Shown one piece after another: positions 24,122 through 32,761 of a DNA stretch of 64,000 bases (position 1 is the stretch's first letter; each line of letters starts with the position of its first letter). The notes under the pieces are model-generated. The model did no database searches and was not told where the DNA came from. It saw only the letters and a program-made list of their open reading frames with translations. The translations under genes and the position numbers were made by a program. This DNA comes from JBDIAG01 sp047974565 (GTDB lineage Bacteria; Actinomycetota; Actinomycetes; Actinomycetales; CAWJMD01): the NCBI GenBank assembly GCA_047974565.1, contig JBKECN010000057.1:1-64000 (forward strand), in the 5' to 3' direction.

Positions 24122-25587
24122 GCGCACCGGTAGAGCCGAGCACCGGCACTGCGGACCAGGTCGAGCGCCCACGGGGACGGAGCCGAAGGGCTGCGGCGAT
24201 CTTCGCCGCGATCTCGCCACTGGTCCTGGGCTACTTCGGATTCGTACTCTTCAGCGGCGCCACCCCGCTCAACCTCGCCGCAGCCGCCTTCGTGGTGCTG
24301 ATCTGGCTGATGTTCCTGCGGGTGCCGGTCGGTGTCTCCCTGGCGATCACCGGCCTGGTCGGACTGTGGGCGATGACCGGCAGCACCCGAGGCGCGGTGA
24401 ACAGCCTGCGTGAGGTGGCCTGGTCCAGCACAAGCAGTTTCACCCTCAGCGTCATCCCGATGTTCGTCCTGATGGGCATCCTGCTGGAGCGAAGTGGCCT
24501 GGGGGCCGACATCTTCCGGGCCGTGCGGGCGATGGTAGGGCGGGCTCCCGCAGGGCTGGCGATCAGCACCAACTTCGCCGGCGCGGCGATGGGCGCGGCC
24601 AGCGGCTCGACCGTCGGCATCGTCTACTCCCTCGGGCGCACCGGCATCCCCGAGATGGTCAAGGCGGGCTACGACCGCCGGTTCGCCGCCGGATCGGTGC
24701 TGATGGCCGGTTCAGGCGGGCAACTCATCCCACCGAGCATCCTGCTGGTCATCTTCGCCGGGCTCGCTCAGGTGCCGGTGGGCCAGCAACTGATGGCCGG
24801 GATGGTGCCCGGGCTGTTACTGCACGTCGCCTACGCGGTGGCCATGGTCGCGATGGTGCTGGTGGTGCCTCGGCTTGCTCCGCGCCAGGAAACCGGACGC
24901 CAGCCATGGAGTGAGCGACTGCGCGAGAGCGCCGGCATCTGGCCGGTTCTGGTGCTGGTCGCGGTGGTGATGGGCGGGCTCTACCAGGGCGTGTTCACCC
25001 CCACCGAGGCGGGCGCCTTCGGTGCCGTGGCCGCCGCGCTCATGGTGCTGGTCACCAAAGGGTTCGGCACGCTGCGTCAAGCTCTGCCCGGCGCACTGGT
25101 GGCGACCGTGGTGGCCTGCGGGAACATCTTCCTGATCATCATCGGCGGGCACATCTTCGGCCGGTTCATGGCGGTCAGCGGAGTGCCGCGGCTGTTCACC
25201 GAGTTCCTGCACGAGGCCGACACCGGCCCGATCGGCTTCATGCTGCTCGTGCTCGTTCTCTACCTGATCCTGGGCACGTTCATGGATCCGGTGCCGATGA
25301 TGCTCATCACGGTGCCGATCCTGCTGCCGATCGGGACCTCCCTGGGCGTGGACCCCATCGTCTTCGGAGTCTTCGTCGTGCTGATGGGCGAACTGGCGGT
25401 GCTGACCCCGCCGGTGGGCATCCTGGTCTACATCGTGCATCGGATCGCCCTGGACGCCGACATCAAGATGACCCTCGGCGAGGTCATCCAGGGCGTCTCC
25501 TGGTTCTACCCGATCGCGATCGCGATGGCCCTGACGATGATCTTCTTCCCGGGCTACCTGCTCTGGTTGCCCGGTCTGATGAGCTGA
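24118..25587 (+). CDS. TRAP transporter large permease (DctM)
   Basis: 489-aa transport subunit of about twelve helices. Family markers: FLRVPVGVSLAITGLVGLWAM, ISTNFAGAAMGAASGSTVGIVYSLGRTGIPEMVKAGYDRRFAAGSVLMAGSGGQLIPPSILLVIFAGLAQVPVGQQLMAG, LGTFMDPVPMMLITVPILLPI, and GELAVLTPPVGILVYIVH. It uses a cation gradient to drive uptake with the binding protein. It is coupled to the small permease gene by an ATGA overlap and completes the three-gene system. Confidence 0.94.
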   Translation: MSAPVEPSTGTADQVERPRGRSRRAAAIFAAISPLVLGYFGFVLFSGATPLNLAAAAFVVLIWLMFLRVPVGVSLAITGLVGLWAMTGSTRGAVNSLREVAWSSTSSFTLSVIPMFVLMGILLERSGLGADIFRAVRAMVGRAPAGLAISTNFAGAAMGAASGSTVGIVYSLGRTGIPEMVKAGYDRRFAAGSVLMAGSGGQLIPPSILLVIFAGLAQVPVGQQLMAGMVPGLLLHVAYAVAMVAMVLVVPRLAPRQETGRQPWSERLRESAGIWPVLVLVAVVMGGLYQGVFTPTEAGAFGAVAAALMVLVTKGFGTLRQALPGALVATVVACGNIFLIIIGGHIFGRFMAVSGVPRLFTEFLHEADTGPIGFMLLVLVLYLILGTFMDPVPMMLITVPILLPIGTSLGVDPIVFGVFVVLMGELAVLTPPVGILVYIVHRIALDADIKMTLGEVIQGVSWFYPIAIAMALTMIFFPGYLLWLPGLMS

Positions 25588-25614
25588 TTCCCGGCGCACG
25601 TCAGCCAGGCCGTC

Positions 25615-26643
25615 TCACCCTTCGTCGCGCTCACCCGGGCGGGATCGCCGGCGGACGGCGACGAGGGCTCCGCCGGCCGCCACCGCGGCCAGGCCACCGG
25701 CAGCCAGCACTGCCCCTGCACGGCCCGGGTCCGTCGGCGCGTCGGCCCCCGCGTCCTGGGCTGGTTCGGCCTGGGCAGGTTCGGACTGGGCTGATTCCGG
25801 CTGGGCAGACTCGTCCTGGGCTGGTTCGGGCTGGGCCGATTCTGACTGGGCCGATTCTGACTGGGCGGGGTCGCTCGGACCCGGCTGGGGAACGGCCTGT
25901 GTGGACGGCGCTGGCGGGGCGTCGCCCGCTTGCGCCTGGCCGGACGCCGAACCGGCCCCGTTCGGGCTCAGATTCTGAGCGGCCAGCAGCAAGGCACCGG
26001 ACACCAGTGGGTAGCAGGCATCCCCGGGGCAGCTGGTCCGGGACATGTCCCGGTGACCGACGACGGGGTCGGTGACCACGGTCTGACCACCGGGCCAGCG
26101 GTTGGAGCCGCGGGAGACGAAGCTGATCGTGTGCCCGGCGCGCAGATCGATGCCGTCCCGGGCGGCCAGCCAGGCGAGCAGCGCGCTCATCGCCTGCTGG
26201 GCCGCGGCGGTGGGCGCCGTGCTGGCATGCGAGCCGATGAAGCAACACAACTGGGCGAAACCCTGACTCCCGCCGGTGGCGTCGCCGCGGACCGGGCCGG
26301 CGAGGCTGCCGGTCCGTCCCTCCCAGATCGTGCCGTAGGCATCGACCAGGAAGTTGTAGGCGATATCCGGCCACCCCTTCTCGGGGCTCACGTGGTACCG
26401 GTACATCCCTGCGAGCAACTCGCCCACCCGCTCGGCCGGGTATCCATTGCCCGTGTCGGAGTGGTGCACGATCAGGAAGCGGGAGTCCTCGGGCTCCAGC
26501 GGCCCGGTCGGGCCCAGCCCCTGAGCCCAATCCTGCCGGGGCCGGATCGCGGGGGACGAGGACGCAGGTCCGGCGCCGGTGACACCGGTCAGACCAGCCA
26601 GCCCTACGAGCACCGCTCGTCGAGTCGGCCGGGACTGTCTCAC
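25615..26643 (-). CDS. Secreted PGRP-type N-acetylmuramoyl-L-alanine amidase
   Basis: 342-aa peptidoglycan hydrolase. The start chosen is GTG at 26643, overlapping the upstream stop as GTGA. This puts a Tat-type signal first (PTRRAVLVGLAGLTG). Zinc ligands of the Amidase_2/PGRP domain are seen in FLIVHHSDTGNGY (about residue 60) and VVGHRDMSRTSCPGDACY; AYNFLVDAYGTIWEGRTGSLAGPVRG is also typical. Residues 260-299 are eight five-residue repeats of the type AQSES, then a membrane helix (GAVLAAGGLAAVAAGGALVAV) and an RRRS tail. It is therefore probably anchored outside the cell, with the repeat as a flexible stalk. It cleaves the amide between MurNAc and L-alanine. Confidence 0.91.
   Translation of the reverse strand: MRQSRPTRRAVLVGLAGLTGVTGAGPASSSPAIRPRQDWAQGLGPTGPLEPEDSRFLIVHHSDTGNGYPAERVGELLAGMYRYHVSPEKGWPDIAYNFLVDAYGTIWEGRTGSLAGPVRGDATGGSQGFAQLCCFIGSHASTAPTAAAQQAMSALLAWLAARDGIDLRAGHTISFVSRGSNRWPGGQTVVTDPVVGHRDMSRTSCPGDACYPLVSGALLLAAQNLSPNGAGSASGQAQAGDAPPAPSTQAVPQPGPSDPAQSESAQSESAQPEPAQDESAQPESAQSEPAQAEPAQDAGADAPTDPGRAGAVLAAGGLAAVAAGGALVAVRRRSRPGERDEG
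25747..25866 (-). repeat. 15-bp tandem repeat, eight units, in the amidase gene
   Basis: Eight consecutive 15-bp units encode AQSES, AQSES, AQPEP, AQDES, AQPES, AQSEP, AQAEP and AQDAG. The in-frame repeat makes an acidic, extended linker between the enzyme domain and the C-terminal membrane helix. Its copy number is likely to vary between strains. Confidence 0.9.
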
Positions 26644-27308
26644 AACTGGTCCTCCAGCCACGCCACTGGACGAGGCTTCAGACGAGCCCTGGCCAGATCC
26701 CGAGCGGGTTCTGGGCCGATGACGATCGCGCTGTAGGGGTAGCTGACGTAGCCGAAGGCCCAGGCCGGGTTGTCGCTGCCCGGCGGCGACAGCGACTCGC
26801 TGGTCCACGTTCCGCGCATTCCGGCCGCGTCAGCGGGCTCGGGGGTGGCAATCGCCGAGCGGGCATATTCACGCGCGCTGGCGGCGTCGTCCCAGCGGCT
26901 GACGAAGACGTAGACCTCGGGCAGGTCGTCCCAGTTGCAGACCAGCGACTCCAGCTCTCCGAAGTCCGAGTCCGGTTGGCTCGGCTCGCACAGGTCGAAA
27001 TCCGGTTCGGCGGGTAGCAGGGTGCGCAGCGCCTGCTCGCCCTCCAAGGCCGGACACTGACCATCCCCGTCCAGCGCAGTCCAGCACGGATTCTGCGCTC
27101 CGCCGGTGCTGGTGACCTGCGTGGGCGGGGTGAGCTGGACCGAGACCGCCAGGCCGCCACCGAGCAGGAGCAGTCCGCACAGCCCGGCCAAGGTCGCCAC
27201 CAAGGCCGCGGAGGGACGCTCGATCGGCTCCGGTTCCAGGCGCGCTCGAGGCGGGATCCGGGTGTTCCCGGAGGGATTGTCGGTGCCCCCTCGTACCGTC
27301 ACGTTCAT
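26640..27308 (-). CDS. Single-pass membrane protein of unknown function
   Basis: 222-aa protein with a short Arg/Pro-rich cytoplasmic part, one helix (ALVATLAGLCGLLLLGGGLAVSV) and an extracellular domain with four cysteines (NPCWTA, GQCPAL, DLCEPS, LVCNWDD) that may form disulphides. I recognise no named family. It is coupled to the downstream amidase by a GTGA overlap, which suggests a shared role in the envelope. The ATG at 27308 overlaps the radA ATG on the other strand, so one of the two starts may be misplaced. Confidence 0.75.
   Translation of the reverse strand: MNVTVRGGTDNPSGNTRIPPRARLEPEPIERPSAALVATLAGLCGLLLLGGGLAVSVQLTPPTQVTSTGGAQNPCWTALDGDGQCPALEGEQALRTLLPAEPDFDLCEPSQPDSDFGELESLVCNWDDLPEVYVFVSRWDDAASAREYARSAIATPEPADAAGMRGTWTSESLSPPGSDNPAWAFGYVSYPYSAIVIGPEPARDLARARLKPRPVAWLEDQL
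27294..27299 (+). promoter_or_regulatory. Possible -10 element of a leaderless radA
   Basis: TACCGT (TAnnnT form) ends seven bases before the radA ATG and no Shine-Dalgarno precedes that ATG. A transcript starting at or next to the ATG, which is common in actinobacteria, would fit. No good -35 is seen. Confidence 0.35.
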
Positions 27309-28788
27309 GAAGAGTCCATCCGCCGCGCGTTCCTCCGGCTCCCGTTCCTCCAGTTACCGCTGCGTCGAGTGTGGCTGGGCCGGCCCGAAGTGGGTCGGCC
27401 GGTGCAGCCAGTGCCAGTCCTGGGGCACCGTCGAGTTGGCGCAGGCTCCCGCCGGTTCCCGCACCACGGTAGCCGCACCCCCGGCACCGGCGACGCCGAT
27501 CGGGCAGATCGACGCAAGTGTCGTGCGGGGCAGACCCACCGGGCTGGGCGAGTTCGACCGGGTACTCGGCGGCGGCCTGGTGCCCGGGGCGGTTCTTCTG
27601 CTCACCGGCGAGCCGGGCGTGGGAAAGTCCACCCTGCTGCTCGAGGTGGCGGCACGGGTGGCACGGTCAGGGCGACGCGTCCTGTACCTGACCGGCGAGG
27701 AGTCCGCGGCCCAGGTGCGCCTGCGGGCCGATCGCACCGACTGCCTGCACGAGGAGTTGCTGCTGGCGGCCGAGAACGATCTGTCCCAGGCGCTCGGCCA
27801 CATCGAGGCGAGCCGGCCGGCGCTGGTGATCCTGGATTCGGTGCAAACGGTCTCCTCCGACGCGGTCGAGGGCGCCGCCGGAAACGTGAGCCAGGTGCGC
27901 GAGGTGGCCGGTGCCCTGGTACGGGTGGCCAAGCAGCACCACGTCACGGTGATCCTGGTGGGACACGTCACCAAGGAGGGGTCGCTGGCCGGCCCGCGCA
28001 CCCTCGAACACGCGGTCGACGTGGTGGCACACGTCGAGGGAGATCGGCATGGCAGGCTCCGGCTGTTGCGCTCGGCCAAGAACCGTTTCGGCCCCACCGA
28101 CGAGGTGGGGTGCTTCGAGATGGTCTCCGATGGCCTGCGGGAGGTGCGCGACCCGAACACGCTGTTCACCTCCCGTCAAGACCTGCGCGCTCCCGGCTCC
28201 TGCGTCACGGTGGCGTTGGAGGGGCGACGGCCGATGCTCGTGGAAGTGCAGTCGCTGGCCGCTCAGGCAGCTGGGGGTGGGCAGCCTCGGCGGGTGATCA
28301 ATGGCCTCGACTCCACCCGGGCAGCCATCGTCACCGCGGTGTTGAGCAACCGGATGCGGCTTCCGCTGGCGCACCTGGACATCTTCATGGCCACCGTGGG
28401 AGGTGCGGTGCTGCGTGAGCCGGCCGCCGACCTGGCGATGGTGCTCTCCCTGGCCTCGGCCGCCACCGAGAACCCCATCCCGGCAGGCCTGGTCGCCTTC
28501 GGCGAGTTGGGCCTATCCGGGGAGGTGCGGCCGGTCTCTGGGCTGGCCCGACGGGCAGCCGAGGCCGCCCGGCTGGGCTTCACCAAGGCCGTCGTGCCCC
28601 GCGGCTGTCTCGACCCGCACGAGGTGCCGCCGGGGCTGGCGATCGCCGAGGCCGGGCAGATCGGCGAGGTGCTGGCAGCCGGGCTGCCGGCCATAGCCCC
28701 CATACACTCTGGGGGTGATGGCCTCGCACACCGAAGAGTTGCTGCGCAACACCCTCGCAACGGTGGCCCCGGGCACCGCCCTGCGTGA
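27307..28788 (+). CDS. radA: DNA repair protein RadA
   Basis: 493-aa RecA-like branch-migration helicase used in recombinational repair. Order of parts: N-terminal zinc finger C19-x2-C22 and C33-x2-C36 (YRCVECGWAGPKWVGRCSQC), Walker A GEPGVGKST (101-109), Walker B ALVILDSVQT, RadA motif KNRFG (258-262), and a C-terminal Lon-protease-like domain (AHLDIFMATVGGAVLREPAADLAMVLSL). The tail runs about 25 residues past the usual end and overlaps disA by about 70 bp in another frame. It forms the conserved radA-disA pair. Confidence 0.95.
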   Translation: MKSPSAARSSGSRSSSYRCVECGWAGPKWVGRCSQCQSWGTVELAQAPAGSRTTVAAPPAPATPIGQIDASVVRGRPTGLGEFDRVLGGGLVPGAVLLLTGEPGVGKSTLLLEVAARVARSGRRVLYLTGEESAAQVRLRADRTDCLHEELLLAAENDLSQALGHIEASRPALVILDSVQTVSSDAVEGAAGNVSQVREVAGALVRVAKQHHVTVILVGHVTKEGSLAGPRTLEHAVDVVAHVEGDRHGRLRLLRSAKNRFGPTDEVGCFEMVSDGLREVRDPNTLFTSRQDLRAPGSCVTVALEGRRPMLVEVQSLAAQAAGGGQPRRVINGLDSTRAAIVTAVLSNRMRLPLAHLDIFMATVGGAVLREPAADLAMVLSLASAATENPIPAGLVAFGELGLSGEVRPVSGLARRAAEAARLGFTKAVVPRGCLDPHEVPPGLAIAEAGQIGEVLAAGLPAIAPIHSGGDGLAHRRVAAQHPRNGGPGHRPA

Positions 28789-29797
28789 CGGGCTCGAGCG
28801 AATCCTGCGGGGCCGCACCGGGGCACTCATCGTGCTCGGCCACGATCGGGCCGTGTCCAGCCTCTGCACGGGCGGTTTTGCCCTCGATGTTGAGTTCTCC
28901 GCGACCGGCTTGCGCGAACTGGCGAAGATGGACGGTGCGATCATCCTGGACCGCGACGCCACCCGCATCCTGCGGGCCAACGCGCACCTGATGCCCGACC
29001 CGGCCATCGAGACGATGGAGTCGGGTACCCGTCACCGCACCGCCGAGCGGGTGGCGAAGCAGACCGGCGTCCCAGTGATCTCGGTGAGTCACTCGATGAA
29101 CACCGTGGCCCTCTACATCGGTGACCGCCGACACGTGCTGGAAGACTCCGACGAGATCCTCGGCCGGGCCAATCAGGCCCTGCAGACACTCGAGCGATAC
29201 AAGGTGCGCCTGGACCAGGTGGCCGGCACGCTGTCGGCCCTGGAGATCGAGGACCTGGTGACAATCCGGGACGTGTGCGCCGTCGTGCAACGCCTGGAGA
29301 TGGTGCGCCGGCTCACCGCCGAGATCGACGGCTATGTCACCGAACTCGGCGTGGACGGTCGCCTGCTGTCGCTGCAACTGGACGAGTTGATCGGCGGCAT
29401 CGGCCCCGACCAGGAGTTGATCGTGCGCGACTACGTGCCCGACGGCGTGGACAGCGACGGGGTCAAGCAGATCCTGGCCCGGGTCACCGGCTTGGACGCC
29501 GCCGAACTCGTGGACCTTGGGCACCTGTCGCGGGTCATCGGGCTGACCACCCAGCCGAGCGACTCCCTCGACGCCAACCTGACACCCCGCGGCTTGCGCA
29601 TGCTCACCAAGGTGCCGCGGCTGCCAGGGGCCATCGTCGAGCGGCTGGTCGAGCAGTTCGGCACCCTGCAGCGGCTTCTCAGCGCCAGCGTCGACGACCT
29701 GCAGGTGGTGGACGGGGTCGGAGAGCAGCGAGCCCGCTCCGTGCGTGAGGGCCTGTCCCGGTTGGCGGAGACGTCCATCCTCGAGCGTTACGCCTGA
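28715..29797 (+). CDS. disA: DNA integrity scanning diadenylate cyclase
   Basis: 360-aa octameric c-di-AMP synthase that slides along DNA and responds to branched structures. The DAC domain holds DGA (73-75 in KMDGAIILDRD) and RHR (106-108 in ESGTRHRTAERVAKQT). A helical spine follows (EDSDEILGRANQALQTLERYK). C-terminal helix-hairpin-helix DNA-binding segments include GLRMLTKVPRLPGAIVERLVEQFGTLQRLLSASVDDLQVVDGVGEQRARSVREGL. The start is GTG 28715 or ATG 28718. Overlap with radA suggests coupling. Confidence 0.97.
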   Translation: MMASHTEELLRNTLATVAPGTALRDGLERILRGRTGALIVLGHDRAVSSLCTGGFALDVEFSATGLRELAKMDGAIILDRDATRILRANAHLMPDPAIETMESGTRHRTAERVAKQTGVPVISVSHSMNTVALYIGDRRHVLEDSDEILGRANQALQTLERYKVRLDQVAGTLSALEIEDLVTIRDVCAVVQRLEMVRRLTAEIDGYVTELGVDGRLLSLQLDELIGGIGPDQELIVRDYVPDGVDSDGVKQILARVTGLDAAELVDLGHLSRVIGLTTQPSDSLDANLTPRGLRMLTKVPRLPGAIVERLVEQFGTLQRLLSASVDDLQVVDGVGEQRARSVREGLSRLAETSILERYA

Positions 29798-29816
29798 ACG
29801 TCCGCTCGGGCGAGAC

Positions 29817-30449
29817 TCAGGTGAGGGTGAGGGTGAGCGCCCCGGAGGTGATGTCTCCCACCCGGGCCCGCACCTGGTAGGTACCCGGTTTGAGATCGTT
29901 GAGGCCGGTCGGGCACCCCTGGGCGGAACGCACACCATTCCACGGAACGCTCGATTCCAGGGTGTCGCCGGGGTTGACGGTGGTCATCCGGTTCTCGCCC
30001 TCGGCCTGGCAGTCGTCCGAGGACCAGACCTGGTCGGACCCGGAGGTGATCTTGATCTCCAGGTTGGCCGAACCAGCGTCGAGCTGACATGGCGTGTCGC
30101 CGACGTTCTCGATCGTCATCCCCACGTCGAGGGGGTCGGCCACCGCCGCCTCTCGGGCGCTGGAGGTGGCCGAGACCTTGACCGCGTCGTCCGCACACGC
30201 CGCCGGCGAGTCCCCGGCGGCGGTCTCGGTGCCCGTCGCCGTGGCGGTGGCTGCCGTGGTGGGAGCCTCAGCGGTGGCGGTGGCACTCGGAGTCGCCGTG
30301 CTGTCGCCCGACATCGCCCCCATCAGTGCCCGGATACCCCACACCAACAAGGCCACGACGAGGACGAGCAACACCAGCGCGACAACCCGGCGCCGCCAGT
30401 AGACGTTCGGCGGCCTGGAACCGACGGGGTGCATGAAGGAGCTCATCAC
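29817..30449 (-). CDS. Membrane-anchored protein, Rv3587c-like position
   Basis: 210-aa protein with a basic N-terminus, one helix (VVALVLLVLVVALLVWGIRAL), a Thr/Ala-rich linker of about 45 residues and an extracellular beta-rich domain. The domain has four cysteines (AACADD, TPCQLD, DDCQAEG, QGCPTG). It is convergent with disA. A membrane protein gene at this place is conserved in actinobacteria (Rv3587c in M. tuberculosis). The function is unknown. An internal ATG (MHPVGSRPP) could be the true start. Confidence 0.8.
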   Translation of the reverse strand: MMSSFMHPVGSRPPNVYWRRRVVALVLLVLVVALLVWGIRALMGAMSGDSTATPSATATAEAPTTAATATATGTETAAGDSPAACADDAVKVSATSSAREAAVADPLDVGMTIENVGDTPCQLDAGSANLEIKITSGSDQVWSSDDCQAEGENRMTTVNPGDTLESSVPWNGVRSAQGCPTGLNDLKPGTYQVRARVGDITSGALTLTLT

Positions 30450-30498
30450 GCCGAAGGCTAGGCAGCGCAGAGCCCTCGTGGTCGGAGGCTCGCCGGAT

Positions 30499-30858
30499 TC
30501 ACCTGCGCGAGAGACGCTTCGCGTTGCCCTCCACCCGGCGCGCGAAGGGTTTGAGCGCCTGGTCCGCAGCCTGCATCGTCCGGGCCAGCGAGCGCTCGGC
30601 GGTGACCGGGTTGAGCCAGGTGGCGGGATTGGTCACCATGCCGGTCACCAGGGCCCCGACCACTGCGGTCGATTCGTACACCGCAGAGATCTTCTCGGTG
30701 ACCATCCGGTCGAGTTCGCGCTGGCTGGCCGCGCTCGCGCCCCCCTGAGCCAGTTGGGAGAGCCGTAGGCCGATCACCACGGGGGCGCTGCCGGCGATCG
30801 TCATCAGGCTGGACCAGGCGCCGATCGAGGCTCGGGTCAGGGTTCGGGATGCGCTCAT
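30499..30858 (-). CDS. Small helical hypothetical protein
   Basis: 119-aa protein, largely alpha-helical, that I do not recognise. It has amphipathic helices with alanine-rich faces (ASQRELDRMVTEKISAVYESTAVVGALVTGMV) and a basic C-terminus (FARRVEGNAKRLSRR). The pattern resembles phasin-like granule proteins, but no PHA gene is present. It is divergent from mutY with 93 bp between starts. Confidence 0.65.
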   Translation of the reverse strand: MSASRTLTRASIGAWSSLMTIAGSAPVVIGLRLSQLAQGGASAASQRELDRMVTEKISAVYESTAVVGALVTGMVTNPATWLNPVTAERSLARTMQAADQALKPFARRVEGNAKRLSRR

Positions 30859-30951
30859 CTCAGGCCTCCTCGGCCACTCTCTCGGCTGATCGAAGTATCA
30901 ATCGCCCGCTAAGCATACTGTGCAACGGTGCTCATGGGAGGATCTGTGCCG

Positions 30952-31896
30952 ATGAGCGATCCGACACAGCTGCATCCCAGGGTGCTGGCCTGGTATGCCG
31001 ATGCGGCGCGGGACCTGCCCTGGCGGACCCCCGGCACGAGCCCGTGGGGCGTACTGGTGAGCGAGGTGATGTCGCAGCAGACCCCGGTCGCCAGGGTGGT
31101 GCCGTACTGGCAGGAGTGGATGCGGACCTGGCCCACCCCCGCCGACCTGGCGGCCGCCGCACCGGCCGACGTGGTTCGCGCCTGGGGTCGGCTGGGCTAC
31201 CCGCGGCGGGCCCTGCGGCTCCGCGAGAGCGCCCAGGCGATCCTCGATCGACATGACGGCGACGTGCCGGCCGATGCGCTCGCTCTGCGCGCCCTGCCCG
31301 GCATCGGGGAGTACACCGCGGCAGCCGTGGCGGTTTTCGCCTTCGGCCAGCGGCACTCCGTGGTGGACGTCAATGTGCGCCGAGTCCTGGCCCGGGCGCT
31401 GGGAGGCACGGCCGAGCCGGCACCGAGCCTGACGGCAAGCGAGCGCGCCCTGGCCGAGGTCGCACTACCGGCGGACCCGCCCACGGCCGCCACGTGGTCG
31501 GTGGCCGTGATGGAGTTGGGCGCCCTGGTGTGCACCGCGCGCACCCCGGACTGCCCAGGCTGTCCACTACTCGATGTGTGCGCCTGGCAGAAGAACGGAC
31601 GACCTGCGCATACCGGCCCGGCCCGGCGCACCCAGGCCTGGGATGGCACCGACCGGCAGGCCCGGGGCCGCATCCTTGCCCTGCTCCGCGAGGCCTCGGT
31701 GGCCGACCAGGCGATGCTCACCTCGGCCTGGCCGCACGACGACATTCAGTTGCGCCGGGCGATTGACTCGCTGGTGGCCGACGGGCTCGCCGAATGCGCC
31801 CCCGACGGGCTGTGCCTGCCGGGCACGGCGGCCGACGTGCGCCAGATCGGCCCCGACGCCACGACGAGTACCACCCGGCATCCGGTGCGACCATGA
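30952..31896 (+). CDS. mutY: A/G-specific adenine glycosylase
   Basis: 314-aa HhH-GPD glycosylase that removes adenine mispaired with 8-oxoguanine. Catalytic E38 lies in VSEVMSQQTPVARV. The hairpin LPGIGEYTAAAVAVFAFG is followed by D139 in VVDVNVRRV. The 4Fe-4S cluster ligands are C194-x6-C201-x2-C204-x5-C210. The C-terminal NUDIX-like 8-oxoG domain of long MutY proteins is missing; the short tail has a winged-helix look instead, as in other actinobacterial forms. The ATG at 30952 has GGAGG ten bases upstream. Confidence 0.93.
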   Translation: MSDPTQLHPRVLAWYADAARDLPWRTPGTSPWGVLVSEVMSQQTPVARVVPYWQEWMRTWPTPADLAAAAPADVVRAWGRLGYPRRALRLRESAQAILDRHDGDVPADALALRALPGIGEYTAAAVAVFAFGQRHSVVDVNVRRVLARALGGTAEPAPSLTASERALAEVALPADPPTAATWSVAVMELGALVCTARTPDCPGCPLLDVCAWQKNGRPAHTGPARRTQAWDGTDRQARGRILALLREASVADQAMLTSAWPHDDIQLRRAIDSLVADGLAECAPDGLCLPGTAADVRQIGPDATTSTTRHPVRP

Positions 31897-31945
31897 GCCT
31901 GGCCCATCGAACCCCCTCGGCACATACTCCCCGACGGGCTCAGGC

Positions 31946-32416
31946 ATGAGCGAGTCCTCACTGACCTGGGCGATCAGCACACGGGCCCTGGTCCGAGTGC
32001 AGCGCGGCAGCGCGGCGACCGGCTTCGCGCTCGCGCTGTTGACCGTGGTCTTCTTGATGGTGGGTGCGCAGCGACCGGCGACCTGGGTTCCCCAGGTGCT
32101 CATTCTCGGAACGGGGTGGCTGACCGCCAACACCGTGGCGATGCGGGCCACGGCCCTGCTGGCGCGGCTGCGGCGCTGCCCTGGGCAGGAGGCCGAGATC
32201 TTGGCTTTGGTGAGCCCGCTGCTGCGCCGCGCCACCCGGATCAGCCTCGCTCTGGGCATCCTGGCTGGCTCCGGCTGCTTGATCTGGCTGCGTCCGACCT
32301 CCACGACGTTACTGTCGGTGGCCGTATCGATGGCGATCTTGGTGCAACTCGCGGTTGTTTTCACCGCCCTTCGCTCAGCGGTGTCGCGGGTACGCGCCCG
32401 ACTGGCCGTCAAATAG
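31946..32416 (+). CDS. Small four-helix membrane protein of the lectin module
   Basis: 156-aa protein with about four hydrophobic segments: TGFALALLTVVFLMVGA, VPQVLILGTGWLTANTVAM, ISLALGILAGSGCLIWL and LLSVAVSMAILVQLAVVFTAL. The loops are arginine-rich and the C-terminus is short and basic (SRVRARLAVK). I recognise no family. It lies 345 bp upstream of the first B-lectin gene on the same strand. A degraded second copy occupies the same place relative to the second lectin gene (33692-33880), so the two genes were duplicated together. Function unknown. Confidence 0.72.
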   Translation: MSESSLTWAISTRALVRVQRGSAATGFALALLTVVFLMVGAQRPATWVPQVLILGTGWLTANTVAMRATALLARLRRCPGQEAEILALVSPLLRRATRISLALGILAGSGCLIWLRPTSTTLLSVAVSMAILVQLAVVFTALRSAVSRVRARLAVK

Positions 32417-32761
32417 GCCATTCAAGCCAGCAGGGCAAGGGTGCTCTACCCGCCTCGCGTCCAGCACCGTCCGAGTCGAGGAGCACGATGATCGCCGGTC
32501 GGCCCGAGTCGCCAACTCGGGCGAGAGCACAATGCACTCTGGATGATACGCAAGCTCAGTAACATTCTTACGACATCTCGATAACGAGACCTGATGTATT
32601 TCCTCGATACTCCGCGCGAAGGCTGCGGACAATGACCTATTGGAAGCTTCTGAAGCGCTTGTTACTGTCGATGAGTCGCGGGTCCGACGCGATCGCGGGG
32701 CTCCCATCAGCACCGTTGCCATCCATCGGCGGTCGGCCGGGCCGCCAGAATTGGGGATCCC
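32417..32761. other. Intergenic region before lectin gene 1
   Basis: 345 bp with no convincing gene. It is richer in AT than its surroundings (about 32555-32610). It holds a hairpin at 32502-32522 and a short palindrome TCTCGATAACGAGA near 32576-32589. It probably contains the lectin promoter, but no clear -35/-10 pair can be chosen. Confidence 0.6.
32502..32522 (+). terminator. Weak hairpin after the small membrane-protein gene
   Basis: GCCCGAGT-CGCCA-ACTCGGGC: 8-bp perfect stem with a 5-base loop and no T tract. It may end the membrane-protein transcript, or it may be a simple structural element. Confidence 0.35.
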
